The notes under the pieces were generated by a model that was not told the DNA's origin, did no database searches, and saw only the letters and a list, made by a program, of their open reading frames with translations. DNA of 64,000 nucleotides from Sulfuricurvum sp. (GTDB taxonomy: Bacteria > Campylobacterota > Campylobacteria > Campylobacterales > Sulfurimonadaceae), in the NCBI GenBank assembly GCA_030694265.1, contig JAUXYP010000001.1:1-64000 (forward strand). Reading direction: 5' to 3'. The translations under genes and the position numbers were made by a program. This document shows, one piece after another, positions 28,145-36,626 of this stretch (the first letter of the stretch is position 1; each line of letters starts with the position of its first letter).

Positions 28145-29491
28145 GTGAATAAGAGACAGATGCAATCCATCCAATTAGAGGGGTTGAGTGTAGAAGAAAA
28201 GCGTAGCGAAATACGTCGTTATTTTAACCAAAGCTTTGATCTTTTTGAATCGTTGTTTGAGCTTTTTAGGGCAGATGCGGTTTTTTATGAGCAGCCGGAA
28301 CCGACACGTCATCCTATGATTTTTTATTTTGGCCATACTGCTGTTTTCTATATCAATAAGCTTGTTTTATCCGGAGTTTTAAGCGAGGGGATCAATCCAC
28401 GCTTCGAAGCGCTTTTTGCAGTGGGCGTTGATGAGATGGTTTGGGACAATATGAACGAGCATTTTGAGGGCTTTGGGGTGCAGACAGTGCGAGAATATCG
28501 CAAAGCAGTTCGCACCTGTGTGGATGAACTCATACTGCAATTACCTCTTACGCTTCCGATCACGCAATCAGACTCTTTTTGGGCAATACTTATGGGATGT
28601 GAGCATGAGCGTATACATATAGAAACTTCTAGTGTTTTACACCGTCAGATGCCTCTTGAATTGATTCAAAGCCATGAGGATTTTGCCTTGTGCCCATTGA
28701 GGGGTGAGGGCCTTGAAAATACGATGGTGGCGATTGAAGGTAAAACGATTACTTTGGGTAAAGGCGCTGAAGATCATGGGCTGTATGGATGGGATAACGA
28801 ATACGGGACTGCTACGTATGAAGTAGATGATTTTGAGGCGTCGCTTTATTTGGTAAGTAACGGAGAATATTTGGATTTTGTCAATGCAAACGGGTATAAA
28901 ATACAACGTTGGTGGGATGATGAGGGGCTGAAATACTTATCCATTCGGGAGGCTACGTGCCCTCCGTTTTGGATACCTAAAGAGGATGGCAGTTACACGT
29001 ATCGTTCGCTAACGCAGGAGATAGAAATGCCTTATAATTGGCCAGTAGAGGTTAATGCTCTCGAAGCACAGGCATTTTGTCGATGGAAAAGTGCTCAAGA
29101 GGGGATAAACTATCGTCTTCCAACGGAAGCGGAGTATGGGGTACTGCTTGATGAATGCGGCATCGTGAGTGATATTTTTGATGATAGTACAGCAAACCTC
29201 AATCTTGCTCATTTCGCTTCATCGGTGAGCGTAGATACTTTTTTTCACGGCAAAGTGTACGATGCTATAGGTAATGTATGGCAATGGACGAGTAGTACCA
29301 TGGATGGATTTGAAGGGTTCGCACCCCATGTGTTATATGACGATTTTTCAGTACCGACATTCGACACGAAACACAATATCCTTAAAGGGGGATCTTGGAT
29401 CTCAACGGGTAATGAGATTGTGAGAGCTTCACGCTACGCATTTAGACGCCATTTCATACAGCATGCCGGATTTCGCTACGTGGCTGATTGA
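28145..29491 (+). CDS. ovoA: 5-histidylcysteine sulfoxide synthase (OvoA), without methyltransferase domain
   Basis: OvoA is a non-haem iron enzyme that couples cysteine to C5 of histidine with oxygen, the first step to ovothiol. An N-terminal DinB-like domain (about 15-165) carries the iron ligands His64 (YFGH) and the HxxxHxE pair His154 and His158 (CEHERIHIE). The FGE-sulfatase-like domain (about 185-445) ends with the OvoA pattern GGSWISTGNE and RRHFIQHAGFR. Known OvoA proteins of about 700 residues have an added C-terminal N1-methyltransferase; here the protein stops after 448. The start is GTG with GAGGA 8 bp upstream. Its stop overlaps the next gene as TGATG. Confidence 0.88.
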   Translation: MNKRQMQSIQLEGLSVEEKRSEIRRYFNQSFDLFESLFELFRADAVFYEQPEPTRHPMIFYFGHTAVFYINKLVLSGVLSEGINPRFEALFAVGVDEMVWDNMNEHFEGFGVQTVREYRKAVRTCVDELILQLPLTLPITQSDSFWAILMGCEHERIHIETSSVLHRQMPLELIQSHEDFALCPLRGEGLENTMVAIEGKTITLGKGAEDHGLYGWDNEYGTATYEVDDFEASLYLVSNGEYLDFVNANGYKIQRWWDDEGLKYLSIREATCPPFWIPKEDGSYTYRSLTQEIEMPYNWPVEVNALEAQAFCRWKSAQEGINYRLPTEAEYGVLLDECGIVSDIFDDSTANLNLAHFASSVSVDTFFHGKVYDAIGNVWQWTSSTMDGFEGFAPHVLYDDFSVPTFDTKHNILKGGSWISTGNEIVRASRYAFRRHFIQHAGFRYVAD

Positions 29492-30666
29492 TGGGTGAAT
29501 TCGATTTTATTGACCGGTCACAAAGCAATGCCGAAAAGTATACATTAAAACAGAAGCTATTTGGTACACAAGAGGTGCTGCCGATGTGGGTTGCTGACAT
29601 GGATATTGCGACACCGGCATGTGTTTTAGATGCCGTACGCCATCGTTTAGAGCATCCGATTATCGGGTATGAAATTATGAGTGAACACGCGTATGAAGCG
29701 CAGTGTGATTGGGTAGCGCGCCATCATAGATGGTCTATAAGCGCAGAGTGGTTGAGTTACTCTCCTTCGGTTGTGGCATCGATCGGATGTGCTATTCGAG
29801 CGTTTAGCAATGAGGGGGATGAAGTAATTGTTCAAAGCCCAGTATACCCGCCGTTTTACGAAATGGTTCGCAGTAACAATCGAAAATTGGTACTTAATCC
29901 GCTTGTTCAAGATAATCAGGGAGAGTATCGCTTTGATTTGGAAGATTTAAAGGCGAAGATTACCCCTAAAACAAAACTCCTATTACTCTGTTCTCCACAT
30001 AATCCAGTGGGACGCGTTTGGTCACGTGAAGAGTTGACGGCTCTTGGAGAACTGTGCGTGCAAAATGGTATTATCATCATCAGTGATGAGGTCCACTGTG
30101 ACATCGTTTTTAGCGAAAACACCCATATTCCATTGGCATCGATATCGCCAATTTTAGGTGAAAATACGGTGACTTTGATGGGCCCTGGAAAAACATTTAA
30201 CATGGCCGGATTTTCGATCTCTACGGTGGTTATTGCGTCGTCAGTATTGCGTGAGCGTTACCGTATACAACAGCATAAAATTCATTATGGGGACGGTGCT
30301 GTATTATCGCATGTAGCTTTTGAAGCGGCATATAGGCAGGGGGAACTATGGCATGAGAATTTGTTGAATCATTTGACGCTCAATCGAACAATGATTGAGC
30401 AATGGTGTGTGGCACATCCTATCATCGGATTTCGTAAGCCGCAAGGAACCTATCTTGTGTGGTTAGATTGCCGTGCGTTGAAGATGGGTGACCGAGAGTT
30501 ACGGGATTTTTTTGTACAAGAAGCGGGATTGGGTCTTAGTGCCGGTCTTGGTTTTGGAAAAGAGGGATCGGGATACATGCGTTTGAACTTTGCGGTTGCA
30601 ACCGAAATATTGGAGCGAGCCTTGAATCAATTATCGAATGCTCTGAAAAGAAACGGTTATGGATGA
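29491..30666 (+). CDS. MalY/PatB-type PLP C-S lyase, probable OvoB
   Basis: This fold type I PLP enzyme matches the MalY/PatB cystathionine beta-lyase group: LPMWVADMDIATP near the N-terminus, CSPHNPVGRVW, ISDEVHCDI, and the PLP lysine Lys234 in MGPGKTFNMAG. The ATG at 29491 shares its A with the ovoA stop. In ovothiol synthesis a PLP lyase, OvoB, cleaves the histidylcysteine sulfoxide to 5-thiohistidine; a MalY-type lyase coupled to ovoA fits this job. The alternative is general cystathionine or cysteine desulfurisation. The OvoB role rests on position and family, not on a diagnostic residue. Confidence 0.85.
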   Translation: MGEFDFIDRSQSNAEKYTLKQKLFGTQEVLPMWVADMDIATPACVLDAVRHRLEHPIIGYEIMSEHAYEAQCDWVARHHRWSISAEWLSYSPSVVASIGCAIRAFSNEGDEVIVQSPVYPPFYEMVRSNNRKLVLNPLVQDNQGEYRFDLEDLKAKITPKTKLLLLCSPHNPVGRVWSREELTALGELCVQNGIIIISDEVHCDIVFSENTHIPLASISPILGENTVTLMGPGKTFNMAGFSISTVVIASSVLRERYRIQQHKIHYGDGAVLSHVAFEAAYRQGELWHENLLNHLTLNRTMIEQWCVAHPIIGFRKPQGTYLVWLDCRALKMGDRELRDFFVQEAGLGLSAGLGFGKEGSGYMRLNFAVATEILERALNQLSNALKRNGYG

Positions 30667-31069
30667 GAAGATAGGGAAATTTATTTCCAAACATCATTTG
30701 CTCTCTTTGGCTACTTTTGGAGAGTCATTATGGTGCTGTTCGGCTTTTTACGCCTATGATTGTGATGCAAGGGCATTCATTATTGCATCGGATGAACAAA
30801 CAGTCCACATCCAAAACAGTAAGATCAATATCCGTGTGGCCGGTACCATAGCGCAAGAAACAAACATTGTCGGCAAAATACAGGGGATACAGTTTACGGG
30901 AGAGATAAGGCGTGTTATGGATGAGCAAGAAAAGGAGCTTTATCTGGATAGATTTCCGTATGCAAGAGTGATGAATCCGATACTGTGGAAGATAAAACTT
31001 GATACGATTAAAATGACGGACAATACGCTGGGATTTGGAAAAAAACTTATTTGGAATCGGGAAATTTAG
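30659..31069 (+). CDS. UPF0306 (YhbP-like) flavin-type split-barrel protein
   Basis: This 136-residue protein resembles the YhbP/UPF0306 branch of the pyridoxamine-phosphate-oxidase split-barrel fold: FISKHHLLSLAT, WCCSAFYAYD, FIIASDEQTVHI and GKIQGIQFTGEI. It overlaps the lyase gene by 8 bp and is thus the third member of the ovoA operon. Family members are thought to bind flavin or related cofactors, but function is unknown. Within this operon a redox or accessory role in thiol-histidine metabolism is a guess. Confidence 0.72.
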   Translation: MDEKIGKFISKHHLLSLATFGESLWCCSAFYAYDCDARAFIIASDEQTVHIQNSKINIRVAGTIAQETNIVGKIQGIQFTGEIRRVMDEQEKELYLDRFPYARVMNPILWKIKLDTIKMTDNTLGFGKKLIWNREI

Positions 31070-31257
31070 AGGTAAAAAAACTGCACAGTTTTCCGCTGGA
31101 GCTCAAAACAACTTGAGAGGGGAGAAATTTACTTTTAAACCCATACGCCTTACATCCATGGGGTTGATGGGCCTCCCAAGTGACAAAATAATAGGTACAT
31201 CGGTGACAATTGATTTTTTGCATAGGGAATTTTACCTATAATTTCTTTAATGAAAAA
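31070..31257. other. intergenic region between the ovoA operon and the repeat
   Basis: No credible gene is seen. The stretch contains a small hairpin (CTCAA near 31107 with TTGAG near 31116) and, close to its right end, a TATAAT box at 31237-31242 that could serve the dUTPase gene. Several frames are open across it in both directions, which signals low stop density rather than coding. The structured repeat copy B follows. Confidence 0.4.
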
Positions 31258-31326
31258 TCTGCCCAATAGGGCAAGCTTTAGTGCCATAGCGGCAAGCGCA
31301 GCCAAAGGGATGTATTCCTTTGGCGT
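31258..31326 (-). repeat. structured dispersed repeat, copy B
   Basis: This is the inverted partner of 9359-9430. The first hairpin pairs CCTTTGGC at 31317-31324 with GCCAAAGG at 31301-31308. The terminal stem pairs TGCCC at 31260-31264 with GGGCA at 31269-31273. On the minus strand the terminal stem is followed by GATTTTT, so a transcript in that direction could end here. It lies in the leader of the dUTPase gene, which reads the other way. Confidence 0.75.
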
Positions 31327-31351
31327 TTTCAATAATGATAAAAGGATATTT

Positions 31352-32038
31352 ATGAATAAATTGCTCTGTATGTTTGAACTTCAGCAAGAACTTAATGATT
31401 CGACCAATGGAAATGGGTGGGAAAACGGGATAACCAAGAATGGTAAAAAGATCAATTGGCGCCGTTGTATTACGATGGAATCTGCAGAGATGATCGACTC
31501 CTTCGGATGGAAACATTGGAAAAGCATTGCCCAAGAGACAGATTATGCAAATCTGCAAATTGAAATCGTCGATGTGTGGCATTTTGTGATGAGCTTAGTA
31601 CTAGAATTCGCCCATAAGACGGGTACGGAGAGCATCAAAGAGTTGGTTGAGAGAATATCTCAAACACCTGAGTATCAAAAAATAAATAATGATACTGAGT
31701 TGAGTTTTGGAAGTGATGACCTTCTTTTGTACCGTATAGAAAACGTTATGCGTCTTTCCCTTATCCCTGTTTCTCCTGAGATGATTGGTGCGCTGATCGA
31801 AGAATTTTTCGAATTGACCCAGTTGGGAGCACTTAATGCGACACAATTGTATCGTTTGTATGTGGGTAAAAATATTCTCAATCAATTTCGTCAAGATCAT
31901 GGATACAAAGAGGGAAGTTACATCAAAGTATGGAATGGGGAAGAGGACAATGTCGTTATGAAGCGTGCTTGGGATGAAAATCCTGATATGAGTCCGACCC
32001 AATTATACGATGCACTTAAATCAGCTTATCCTGCATAA
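31352..32038 (+). CDS. dut: dimeric all-alpha dUTP diphosphatase
   Basis: This protein matches the dimeric, all-alpha NTP pyrophosphatase type of dUTPase known from Campylobacter, not the trimeric type. The metal ligands are visible as ESAE (Glu43, Glu46) and EIVD (Glu71, Asp74), with the FGWKHWK and KVWNGEEDN segments typical of the family. It removes dUTP and supplies dUMP. The ATG at 31352 with AAAGG upstream is the start; an upstream in-frame ATG at 31250 would translate through the repeat and is rejected. Length 228. It overlaps lpxL convergently by 13 bp. Confidence 0.9.
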   Translation: MNKLLCMFELQQELNDSTNGNGWENGITKNGKKINWRRCITMESAEMIDSFGWKHWKSIAQETDYANLQIEIVDVWHFVMSLVLEFAHKTGTESIKELVERISQTPEYQKINNDTELSFGSDDLLLYRIENVMRLSLIPVSPEMIGALIEEFFELTQLGALNATQLYRLYVGKNILNQFRQDHGYKEGSYIKVWNGEEDNVVMKRAWDENPDMSPTQLYDALKSAYPA

Positions 32039-32907
32039 ATTTCGTTAAATTCACTTTTCCACCGTTTGTGGCACCAAAACCAGAATTTTGGGTTGTCACG
32101 GATTACTTTTTCGAGACCCTCTACTTGACGCTGCGTAGCGTCAATAATCGCTTCCTCATCATCCCCCATTACTTCAATAGGCTCAACAAAACGAATCGTA
32201 TAGTGTTCTTCATCGTCCGTATCAATATACAAAGCGATAATGGGGGCATTGTATTTGCGGGAGAGCTGTGCCGCGGCAGAGGTGTGGTAAGTGGGATGCT
32301 TGAAAAAGTTCACTTTTACACCAGACTTTGCATTACTGGATTGATCGATTAAAAGCGATACACATTGGTTATTTTTTAAAGCACGGGCCAAATGTTTGAT
32401 CGCGCCGTTTTTTTCGACGAGATTGAGACGGTGGCGGGTTCTGGCTTCCAGTAAATAAGGGTTAAAGGCGTCGTTGTCCAATCCTTTATAAATAGAGGTG
32501 ATAGGCGTTACTAAAGCCGCAAGTGAAGCTGCCCCAATTTCCCAATTTCCTAAATGCGCGGATATAAAAATAATGGGTTTATTTTGAGTTAAATACCTGT
32601 CAACCATTTCTCTATTTTCGAAGGTAACCTGTGCCGCTAAATCGCTAGCAGTATTGCGTCTATTTTCCATTACTTGGAGCAGATTTAGCGCTAAATTTCG
32701 GTAGCAATATTTTTCAATCTCTTTTTTCTCAGCGGGATTCAAAGTATCTTGAAAAGCAAAATCAAGATTCGCTTGAATGATACGATTACGTTTTTTGGCT
32801 AAAATATGGGCTACAGAGGCGAGGGAGAAAAACAGTTTTTTTCTCCAATCGCGGGGCAGTTTCATCACGAGGTAATCAAAAAGTAAAAAGAAGTAAAACC
32901 CTATCAT
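32026..32907 (-). CDS. lipid A biosynthesis acyltransferase (LpxL/HtrB family)
   Basis: This inner-membrane lysophospholipid-acyltransferase-type enzyme adds a secondary acyl chain to lipid A. The catalytic HX4E motif is HLGNWE (His118, Glu123) in FISAHLGNWE. The N-terminus has a membrane-associating hydrophobic segment (about 1-16). Length (293) fits. It overlaps waaC by 4 bp; the waaC-htrB pairing is also known in Campylobacter. Which secondary chain it adds cannot be told. Confidence 0.9.
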   Translation of the reverse strand: MIGFYFFLLFDYLVMKLPRDWRKKLFFSLASVAHILAKKRNRIIQANLDFAFQDTLNPAEKKEIEKYCYRNLALNLLQVMENRRNTASDLAAQVTFENREMVDRYLTQNKPIIFISAHLGNWEIGAASLAALVTPITSIYKGLDNDAFNPYLLEARTRHRLNLVEKNGAIKHLARALKNNQCVSLLIDQSSNAKSGVKVNFFKHPTYHTSAAAQLSRKYNAPIIALYIDTDDEEHYTIRFVEPIEVMGDDEEAIIDATQRQVEGLEKVIRDNPKFWFWCHKRWKSEFNEIYAG

Positions 32908-33887
32908 AAAAGTTCCATCGCGTTGTCGGCTATATATCGAGGCTCAATGTACTTTATCGAAAAATCATTGCGATTGATATGATAAATATCGACTTGGGAG
33001 GGAGATTTTATCCCGATGTTGATAGAAGTAGGATAGATCATTCGCGCAGTTGTCGGCCCAAAAAGGGTAATTGAGGGGCGGTTCATTGCCCATGCGATAT
33101 GGGTAGGTCCCGTGTCATTGCCTATGGTGAGATTGCAGTGGGCGATAAAGTTAACGAGTTGCGGAAGGGACATTTTATCTGCAATGATAGCATTGCTGGA
33201 ATGTTGTGCTATCCATAGGGCATCTTGGTATTCGGAGTTACTTCCCCAAATAAGATAACAAGGATAGGGAAGTAAATCACAAAGAGCGGCAAAGTGTTCT
33301 TTAGGATAGCATTTACTAGGCCACGACGCGCCAATAACGAGTGCAATTGTTTTCTCCTTTTGAGGAGGCACCTCAACCGAAAAGATAGGAGATTTTTGTT
33401 CTATCAACGCATCCGAGTAGGGGATGCTTAATGCCTGGGTTATGACCATCACATTACGCTTTATAATATTCATGTCATAGGGAATGTTGGAAGTCGTTTG
33501 ATAAAACCATGAGGCAATACCTTCGCGTGCGCTGTTACGATCAAAGCCGTGGACGGGTCCGCGTAAAAACGCGGTTACAATAGCCGATTTTAAAAGCCCT
33601 TGCGCATCAATAATGTGATCGTAGGGCTGGCGTGAACGTAGTGATCGAATGGTGCTGCGCAGTAGCGAAAGACTTTTTTGCTTTTTTATTTTTTTGAGAG
33701 GGATCGGTATGACTTCATTGAGAAGCGGATGCCCTTGTAAAATGGGGGCAAAGGCTTCTTCGACAAACCAATCAATCAGGGCATCGGGATAATGATGTCG
33801 GATGATTTGCAGTACTACTGCCGTATTGACAATGTCTCCAAGTGCGCTGAGGCGGACAATAGCAATGCGTAAAGAGGCTCTATTCAT
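32904..33887 (-). CDS. waaC: lipopolysaccharide heptosyltransferase I
   Basis: WaaC adds the first heptose to Kdo of the LPS inner core. This GT9-family protein shows IAIVRLSALGDIVNT at the N-terminus, WFVEEAFAPIL, IIDAQGLLKSA, the HGFDRNSAREG segment, and the C-terminal NLTIGNDTGPTHIAWA and TLFGPT motifs binding ADP-heptose. Length (327) is normal. It is the first gene of the waaC-lpxL pair; a minus-strand TATAAT lies at 33895-33900. Confidence 0.94.
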   Translation of the reverse strand: MNRASLRIAIVRLSALGDIVNTAVVLQIIRHHYPDALIDWFVEEAFAPILQGHPLLNEVIPIPLKKIKKQKSLSLLRSTIRSLRSRQPYDHIIDAQGLLKSAIVTAFLRGPVHGFDRNSAREGIASWFYQTTSNIPYDMNIIKRNVMVITQALSIPYSDALIEQKSPIFSVEVPPQKEKTIALVIGASWPSKCYPKEHFAALCDLLPYPCYLIWGSNSEYQDALWIAQHSSNAIIADKMSLPQLVNFIAHCNLTIGNDTGPTHIAWAMNRPSITLFGPTTARMIYPTSINIGIKSPSQVDIYHINRNDFSIKYIEPRYIADNAMELL

Positions 33888-33894
33888 AAGCGTA

Positions 33895-33918
33895 ATTATA
33901 GCGCAAACAAGCTACAAT
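33895..33918. promoter_or_regulatory. divergent -10 boxes for waaC and the PDC-sensor gene
   Basis: TATAAT on the minus strand (33900-33895) faces waaC, and TACAAT on the plus strand (33913-33918) faces the gene at 33951. The two boxes lie within 24 bp, so both start sites share one short region. Confidence 0.4.
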
Positions 33919-33950
33919 AATTTATCAAAAAATGAGAAGAGGATGAGGTC

Positions 33951-34859
33951 ATGGTTGTTCAAGACATACAGCAGTTTTCTGAAATTCGCCCAAAAGCACG
34001 AGCCTATTTCTGTTATCTTTTTCATAAAAACCTTCCCAATCATCTTCCCTCGGTTTCGGCGGAGTCTATTACTGCGCGCTTGCTTAAAATTCGTGGCGAT
34101 CTGCAGGGTGTGGAAGCGATGTATTTACTTGATCCTGCCGGAAATCAGGTAGGTCCTACTTATCTTAAAGAGGGGAAAAAGGAAGAAGATATAGGTAAAA
34201 ATCGTTCTACGAGAGCGTATTATTACCGTGCGATGCATGAGCGTCGATGCACCATTACCGATCCGTACCCCTCATTACTCAATGATGAACTTACCGTAAC
34301 GGCATCCGAGCCTATCTTTGATGAAAATGGCGATATTATCTATGTTGCTTGTTTGGATATGCCCTTGGCCGAGGTTCTTAAAATCGCGCATCCTATGGCC
34401 CTTGAATCAAATGCAGGACGGTTCTTTCGATGGGTATATGCCGGATTTACCGTTGCTTTGGCATTTGTTTCTTTGCTCCTTTTTGTAAAAGGGATTGAAG
34501 GCTTTTTGTCGTATGGAGTTGGGAATCTTGAGAGTATTGAGATTAAAGATATTTTTGAATCTACTATTTTACTTACCTTGTCTCTGGCTATATTCGATTT
34601 AGTCAAAACACTTTTTGAAGAAGAAGTATTGGGGCGACCAAAACATGATCCGAGTTCCAGTATTCACAAAACAATGGTCCGTTTTTTAGGGTCTATTATT
34701 ATCGCTCTTTCGATTGAAGCGTTGATGCTGGTCTTTAAATTTGCAATGACGGAACCTGCTATGCTGGTAAATGCTATTTACATCATAGCAGGGGTGGCGA
34801 TGTTGTTGATTGGTCTTGCCATGTATATCCGTTTTACCAATCTGGGAGAGCGCCATTGA
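33951..34859 (+). CDS. PDC-sensor domain membrane protein
   Basis: The N-terminal part (about 30-145) resembles a PDC/Cache sensor: LKIRGDLQGVEAMYLLDPAGNQV, then RAYYYRAMHERRCTITDPY and SEPIFDENGDIIYVACLDM. Four membrane segments follow, near 160-187, 203-222, 247-268 and 274-295. There is no membrane segment or signal before the sensor and no kinase, cyclase or methyl-accepting output domain. The start at 33951 is supported by GAAGAGGATGAGG just upstream. Similar proteins occur in Campylobacterota without known function. It overlaps hisH by 4 bp. Confidence 0.75.
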   Translation: MVVQDIQQFSEIRPKARAYFCYLFHKNLPNHLPSVSAESITARLLKIRGDLQGVEAMYLLDPAGNQVGPTYLKEGKKEEDIGKNRSTRAYYYRAMHERRCTITDPYPSLLNDELTVTASEPIFDENGDIIYVACLDMPLAEVLKIAHPMALESNAGRFFRWVYAGFTVALAFVSLLLFVKGIEGFLSYGVGNLESIEIKDIFESTILLTLSLAIFDLVKTLFEEEVLGRPKHDPSSSIHKTMVRFLGSIIIALSIEALMLVFKFAMTEPAMLVNAIYIIAGVAMLLIGLAMYIRFTNLGERH

Positions 34860-35467
34860 TAGCGATTGTTGATTACAATATGGGGAATCTGGCCAGCGTT
34901 CGCAATGCATTTGACGTGCTGGGTGAGAAAGTTGTGATTGAATCCGATCCTGAAAAACTAGCGCAGTACGATCGAATTATATTGCCGGGTGTGGGTGCTT
35001 TTGGTGATGCTATGGAACATTTGAAAACCAATGGAATGGATGAAGCTGTCACTCAATACGCTCAGAGTGGAAAATACGTCCTAGGGATTTGTTTAGGTAT
35101 GCAGCTTTTGTTTGATTCGAGTGAAGAATTTGGGATCACTTCAGGGTTGGGATTAATTCCGGGCCGGGTGGTCGCTTTTGATTCAAGCCGTTTTCACACG
35201 CCTCTAAAAGTACCTCATATGGGGTGGAATCGAATGCTTACTCATGGTCATACTCTTTTTGAAGGGCTTGATGATGGGCATTATCTTTATTTTGTCCATT
35301 CTTATCATGCATTGTGTACGCACGAAGAACACAGTATTGGTGAATGTATTTACGGATATAAATTTACCAGTGCTGTTGCTCGCGACAACGTAATGGGAAT
35401 TCAGCCACACCCTGAAAAAAGTCACGACAATGGGCTTCGCATACTTAAAAATTTTATAACTCTATAA
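34856..35467 (+). CDS. hisH: imidazole glycerol phosphate synthase subunit HisH
   Basis: HisH is the glutaminase that feeds ammonia to HisF. The oxyanion and nucleophile region [10 protein letters not shown] contains catalytic Cys80, and the His-Glu pair is in QPHPEKS near the C-terminus. The opening [11 protein letters not shown] is typical. Length (203) is normal. It overlaps the membrane protein gene by 4 bp and is followed by hisA after 11 bp; hisF is not in the window. Confidence 0.96.
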   Translation: MIAIVDYNMGNLASVRNAFDVLGEKVVIESDPEKLAQYDRIILPGVGAFGDAMEHLKTNGMDEAVTQYAQSGKYVLGICLGMQLLFDSSEEFGITSGLGLIPGRVVAFDSSRFHTPLKVPHMGWNRMLTHGHTLFEGLDDGHYLYFVHSYHALCTHEEHSIGECIYGYKFTSAVARDNVMGIQPHPEKSHDNGLRILKNFITL

Positions 35468-35478
35468 AGGACATACAT

Positions 35479-36177
35479 ATGACTATTTTCCCCGCAATCG
35501 ACCTCAAAGACGGTAAGGCGGTTCGTCTCACCAAAGGGTTGATGGAAAGTGCAAAAATCTATTCAGATACACCATGGGAACTGGTAAAAACGTTTGAAGA
35601 GATGGGGGCGCAATGGGTCCATTTGGTGGATCTAAACGGTGCATTCGCAGGTGAACCAAAGAATTTGGATCAAATTCGCGCTATTCGTGAAAATTGTAAA
35701 GTGAAACTTCAGCTAGGTGGTGGAATCCGTGATGAAGCAACGATTAAACGTTATCTTGATTTGGGTATTGATCGACTCATTTTGGGATCGATTGCCTTAC
35801 GTGATCCTGAGTTTGTCAAAGCAATGGCGGCAAAATACCCGATTGTTGTCGGTATTGATGCGATCGATGGATATGTTGCGGTTGAAGGATGGGGGGAAGT
35901 TAGCTCTATGCGAGCAACCGATTTGGCACGCATGTTCGCGGATGCGGGGGTACAAGCTATAATTTGTACGGATGTTGGACGTGACGGTACACTTTCTGGC
36001 GTAAATGTCGATTTTACCCTTGAAATTGCACGAGCATGTGGAATCCCGACCATTGCTAGCGGTGGAGTAAAGGATGACAACGACATTGAGTCTCTCTTAA
36101 AAACGGGGGAAGTTGCAGGTGTTATTGTTGGAAAAGCATTTTATGAGGGAACAATTGACTTAAAACGATTTTTTTAA
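35479..36177 (+). CDS. hisA: phosphoribosylformimino-AICAR phosphate isomerase HisA
   Basis: HisA catalyses the Amadori isomerisation before HisF/HisH. It is a (beta/alpha)8 barrel with two phosphate-binding half-barrel motifs: LQLGGGIRD and IASGGVKD. The catalytic aspartates are in [13 protein letters not shown] and [12 protein letters not shown]. Length (232) is normal. It follows hisH by 11 bp. Confidence 0.96.
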   Translation: MTIFPAIDLKDGKAVRLTKGLMESAKIYSDTPWELVKTFEEMGAQWVHLVDLNGAFAGEPKNLDQIRAIRENCKVKLQLGGGIRDEATIKRYLDLGIDRLILGSIALRDPEFVKAMAAKYPIVVGIDAIDGYVAVEGWGEVSSMRATDLARMFADAGVQAIICTDVGRDGTLSGVNVDFTLEIARACGIPTIASGGVKDDNDIESLLKTGEVAGVIVGKAFYEGTIDLKRFF

Positions 36178-36251
36178 ACTTCGCACAAAGTTCGTTTGGC
36201 TATCATTGGGTAGTTATTCTAAAGAATTATATAAATTGTAAAGGACTCACC

Positions 36252-36626
36252 TTGAAATTACTGGTTGTAGATGATAGTTCGACGATGCGCCGTATTATTA
36301 AAAATACTCTTTCACGTCTTGGATATGAAGATGTTTTAGAAGGAGAAGATGGCGTTCAAGGATGGAATGTTTTGAACGAGAATCCAGATATGGGAATGCT
36401 CATAACGGATTGGAACATGCCGGAGATGAATGGATTGGAACTGGTTAAAAAAGTTCGTGCTGATGCACGTTTTGCCGATCTTCCTATCATTATGGTTACA
36501 ACCGAGGGTGGAAAAACAGAAGTTATTACTGCACTAAAAGCGGGAGTAAATAATTATATTGTAAAACCGTTTACCCCTCAAGTACTCAAAGAAAAACTTG
36601 CAGCAGTCCTTGGCACCGAGGGTTAA
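36252..36626 (+). CDS. cheY: chemotaxis response regulator CheY
   Basis: This is a single receiver domain of 124 residues with no output domain. The acidic pocket is in VVDDSSTMRR, the phosphoacceptor Asp53 in ITDWNMPEMNG, the switch Thr in MVTTEGGKTEV and the conserved Lys in YIVKPF. CheY-P binds the flagellar switch (FliM) to change rotation. Translation starts at TTG with AAGGA 7 bp upstream. It is followed immediately by prmA and ftsH, a linkage also known in related bacteria. Confidence 0.94.
   Translation: MKLLVVDDSSTMRRIIKNTLSRLGYEDVLEGEDGVQGWNVLNENPDMGMLITDWNMPEMNGLELVKKVRADARFADLPIIMVTTEGGKTEVITALKAGVNNYIVKPFTPQVLKEKLAAVLGTEG

Noticed and set aside
31035-31241. Small open frame after the UPF0306 gene, and an opposite-strand frame ending near 31136
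   Set aside because: Several frames are open across this AT-rich region in both directions; neither has a good start or a family pattern, so they were treated as noncoding.
31250-31351. Upstream in-frame start of the dUTPase gene
   Set aside because: The extra 34 codons are the translated structured repeat; the ATG at 31352 has the ribosome binding site.
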